In this document: positions 6,240-8,241 of the stretch, piece by piece | Layout of the letters: every line of letters begins with the position of its first letter | Position numbering within the stretch: position 1 is the stretch's first letter | NCBI GenBank assembly: GCA_016550415.1 | Contig: JABXGU010000858.1 | Span: 1 to 8,241, forward strand | DNA length: 8,241 nt | From: an archaeon | GTDB lineage: Archaea; Asgardarchaeota; Hermodarchaeia; Hermodarchaeales; Hermodarchaeaceae | Reading direction: 5' to 3' | The notes under the pieces: model-generated | Databases searched by the model: none | What the model saw: the letters and a program-made list of their open reading frames with translations, nothing else | Told to the model about the DNA's origin: nothing | Program-made: the position numbers and the translations under genes

Positions 6240-6279
6240 AATTCTCCTTTTCTTATACAACAGCAATTCTCCTTTTCTT
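6240..6279. repeat. 15-bp perfect direct repeat spanning the DUF58 stop codon
   Basis: AATTCTCCTTTTCTT occurs at 6240-6254 and again at 6265-6279, offset by 25 bp. One copy lies in the last DUF58 codons and the other covers the stop and the start of the gap to the next gene. Read on the minus strand, each copy contains AAAAGGAG, a Shine-Dalgarno-like core. It looks like a local tandem duplication. Confidence 0.8.
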
Positions 6280-7575
6280 TGCCTTCAAATATTCACTAAG
6301 TATTGTAGGAAGGATGTCACCGGGGCCAACTGGGAGAAGCGGGACCTTAACTCGACGCAGACTCTTAGCAAGTGTGGCACGTTCTGCAAGGAGCCTGTGG
6401 ACAAGTGCTTCACCGATGGCGCGTTCAATAGGTGTCAGGTAAATTTCTAAAATTTCAAACCAAGGACCAAATGGGGCAATGATTATGGCTTGGTGTTTGT
6501 AGCCGCGTATTAATTTGATACCCTTTACTAGACGCTTCTGATTCGATTCACAATCGGAGAGGATTATAAAGAAACAATTTTTCTTAACACGTTTGGCGAG
6601 GTATTCGATAGCTGCGGTTAAATCGAATTCTCCTTCTGGTTTGATAGTTGCTAAAACATCAAGGAAGCGTTGGTAATGAGCCTCACCAAGTGCTGGTTTA
6701 AGGTAGACTTGTTGTTTTGTTGACCAAGCGAGTAAGCCAACATGGTCTTTTCGTTCCATAGCGGACCTGCTAAGCATAAGTGCTGCTCGAATAGAAAATT
6801 CCAGCTTACTATTCTCAGGACGACCTGCTCCCATAGTGGTTCCGGTATCAAGGATGACGAATACTCGCATGTTCCTCTCTGTCTCATATTGTCGCATCAT
6901 CAACTTACTTGTTCGAGCCGATGATTTCCAATCAATGCGGCGATACTCATCACCTGAAAAATATCTACGTATGCCAACAAAGTCAGTTCCCATACTCATC
7001 TGGCGAGTTTTGTGAATTCCAAACAGGAATCCAATTCGTCTTTTTTGTGCAAGACTCTCCATTATGCGGACATCTTGAACACTCGGATAAACAAGCAACT
7101 CATCATAATTTTCTGCAGAAATCTCTTCGAAACGAAACTCCAACCGGTCATAAATATGAAATTTTGTAGGTCCAATTGTATATTTACCTCTCAGACGACT
7201 TTGAAGAATATAGGAAAACTTGATTTCTTTACCTGGGTCAATACGTGTTCTAATGGCGTTACTACCAAGTACTAATCGGAAGACTTCTGGATAAACATCA
7301 TAGACATGAATGGAATCTATTCTGGTTGATCCTGTATTTTTGACTTTGAGTTTTACATGTATGAAATCGCCTTGAAAGAAATTTGGCTTATCTATTTCAC
7401 GGGTGACTTGGATTGCCTCAATAGGAATCGTGAGTTGAAAATAGGGCGAAGTGGCAACTGATCCTATTATCAGAAATATTCCCAGTAGTGTCAGGAAATA
7501 GTTAGTGAAAGCGAAGCCTGCGACTAGAATGAAGACCCCCAGAAGGAGAACTGTTCTACCTCGCCCAGAGAACAC
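6253..7575 (-). CDS. DUF58 family membrane-anchored protein with vWA-like core
   Basis: This 440-residue protein starts with two closely spaced membrane segments (about 8-23 and 25-42), followed by a beta-rich region with features like those of conserved DUF58 N-terminal halves (about 50-165). The DUF58 signature follows: GTDFVGIRRYFSGDE at 196-210, RRIDWKSSAR at 212-221 and VILDTGTTMG at 240-249, the start of a vWA-like fold. The metal-site (MIDAS) pattern DxSxS is altered to D243-T-G-T-T. DUF58 genes nearly always sit next to MoxR ATPases, as here, and the pair is thought to act like other AAA+/vWA couples in assembling or activating partner complexes. The start is GTG at 7575, the first start codon after an in-frame TAA. 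No strong ribosome site precedes it (only a G-rich GTGGGG), so initiation may depend on translation of the MoxR gene, which ends 27 bp upstream. Family call is firm; the cellular role is unknown. Confidence 0.93.
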   Translation of the reverse strand: MFSGRGRTVLLLGVFILVAGFAFTNYFLTLLGIFLIIGSVATSPYFQLTIPIEAIQVTREIDKPNFFQGDFIHVKLKVKNTGSTRIDSIHVYDVYPEVFRLVLGSNAIRTRIDPGKEIKFSYILQSRLRGKYTIGPTKFHIYDRLEFRFEEISAENYDELLVYPSVQDVRIMESLAQKRRIGFLFGIHKTRQMSMGTDFVGIRRYFSGDEYRRIDWKSSARTSKLMMRQYETERNMRVFVILDTGTTMGAGRPENSKLEFSIRAALMLSRSAMERKDHVGLLAWSTKQQVYLKPALGEAHYQRFLDVLATIKPEGEFDLTAAIEYLAKRVKKNCFFIILSDCESNQKRLVKGIKLIRGYKHQAIIIAPFGPWFEILEIYLTPIERAIGEALVHRLLAERATLAKSLRRVKVPLLPVGPGDILPTILSEYLKAKKRRIAVV

Positions 7576-7602
7576 TTGTTGAAACGCCCCACATTAATCA
7601 AT

Positions 7603-8241
7603 CTAAGCTGAGGGTGCACTAATTTGTCTGAGAATCCGGTCAATCACAGCATGGACAGAAGTTCCTTCCAGTTCTGCTTCTGGCTTAAGGACAAGACGAT
7701 GATTTAGAGTGTGGTAAACTAGCATCTTTATATCATCAGGTGTGACGAAATCACGACCATTGATGGCTGCATGGGCTTTCGATGTTTCGAGCAGGACAAT
7801 GGACGCACGTGGTGACCCCCCAATGAGGATTTGAGGATCATTCCGTGTTCGCACTACAATATCCCGTATGTATGACATAAGATAAGGCTCAACGAATACG
7901 CTTTTTGCACCATTTTGCATCTGGATGATGACGCCTGGATCAACAACAGGTTCTATATCAATTTCCTCTGGTTCGTGGCGACGGCGAAGTATTTCAACCT
8001 CTTCTGAATCGGATGGGTAGTCTACGTGTAGTTTGAAGAGAAATCTGTCCACTTGTGCTTCCGGAAGAGGGTAGGTTCCCTCTAGTTCAATGGGGTTTTG
8101 TGTTGCCATTACCATGAAGGGGGCAGGTAGGGGCAAGGTGGAACCTTCAATGGTGACTTGTTTTTCCTGCATTGCTTCAAGGAGGGCAGATTGGGTTTTA
8201 GGTGGTGAACGGTTAACCTCATCAGCAAGGACAATGTTGGA
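7603..8241 (-). CDS. MoxR family AAA+ ATPase, C-terminal part, cut by window edge
   Basis: The visible 212 residues run from Walker B to the C-terminus; full-length proteins are about 310-330 residues, so the Walker A region lies beyond the right edge. The coding frame is open to the edge, and the first residues read [19 protein letters not shown], the MoxR Walker B segment (D7, E8), so the Met at 8172 is internal and not the start. Next come MVMATQNP (sensor 1 Asn), [15 protein letters not shown] (arginine-finger region) and GGSPRAS (sensor 2 Arg, about 141-147), then the helical lid with a DFVTPDDIK segment typical of the family. MoxR proteins are chaperone-like ATPases that work with vWA-domain partners on maturation of enzymes or envelope structures. 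Here the partner is the DUF58 gene 27 bp downstream. The stop is TAG at 7605-7603. Confidence 0.95.
   Translation of the reverse strand, partial: SNIVLADEVNRSPPKTQSALLEAMQEKQVTIEGSTLPLPAPFMVMATQNPIELEGTYPLPEAQVDRFLFKLHVDYPSDSEEVEILRRRHEPEEIDIEPVVDPGVIIQMQNGAKSVFVEPYLMSYIRDIVVRTRNDPQILIGGSPRASIVLLETSKAHAAINGRDFVTPDDIKMLVYHTLNHRLVLKPEAELEGTSVHAVIDRILRQISAPSA

Noticed and set aside
8170..8172. ATG as a possible start of the MoxR gene
   Set aside because: The frame stays open to the window edge and encodes the MoxR Walker B segment directly upstream, so this Met is internal.

Overview
The window is archaeal. It carries a group II chaperonin (thermosome) subunit, a split two-subunit glycine decarboxylase, start contexts with GGAGG/AGGTG-type ribosome sites, and TATA/BRE-like elements rather than bacterial -35/-10 pairs. 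Base composition is moderate and gene density is high, with no intergenic stretch over about 160 bp. The lineage cannot be fixed from sequence alone; the gene set and thermosome tail would suit an Asgard-like (for example Thorarchaeota-like) or other mesophilic archaeon, which is a guess. No tRNA, rRNA, CRISPR array, insertion sequence or integration scar was seen.

Layout. Bases 1-1877 (minus strand) hold the glycine cleavage P-protein operon: gcvPA, then gcvPB three bases downstream, which runs off the left edge. A 141-bp divergent spacer with a perfect 7-bp inverted repeat separates it from a plus-strand gene for an ECF-transporter substrate-binding (S) membrane protein (2019-2621). Next come the thermosome gene (2783-4441), which ends in a GC-rich hairpin with a T-rich tract, and a COG0720 pterin enzyme (QueD/PTPS family, 4518-4994) with the uncommon motif CExxHGH. 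The right half (4978-8241, minus strand) is a three-gene operon: a MoxR-type AAA+ ATPase whose 5' part is cut by the right edge, a membrane-anchored DUF58 protein, and an unrecognised protein with about seven membrane segments. Its last gene overlaps the end of the pterin gene tail to tail by 17 bp.

How the parts may fit. GcvPA/GcvPB decarboxylate glycine and pass the aminomethyl group to lipoylated GcvH (H, T and L proteins are not in this window); the one-carbon unit then goes to a pterin carrier. The COG0720 enzyme could supply 6-hydroxymethyl-dihydropterin for that carrier, 6-carboxy-tetrahydropterin for the archaeosine (preQ0) pathway, or both. The S component imports an undetermined small molecule, and no energising EcfA/EcfT genes are visible. 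The MoxR-DUF58-membrane block is a separate module, probably envelope-associated and chaperone- or assembly-like. It is the least understood system here.
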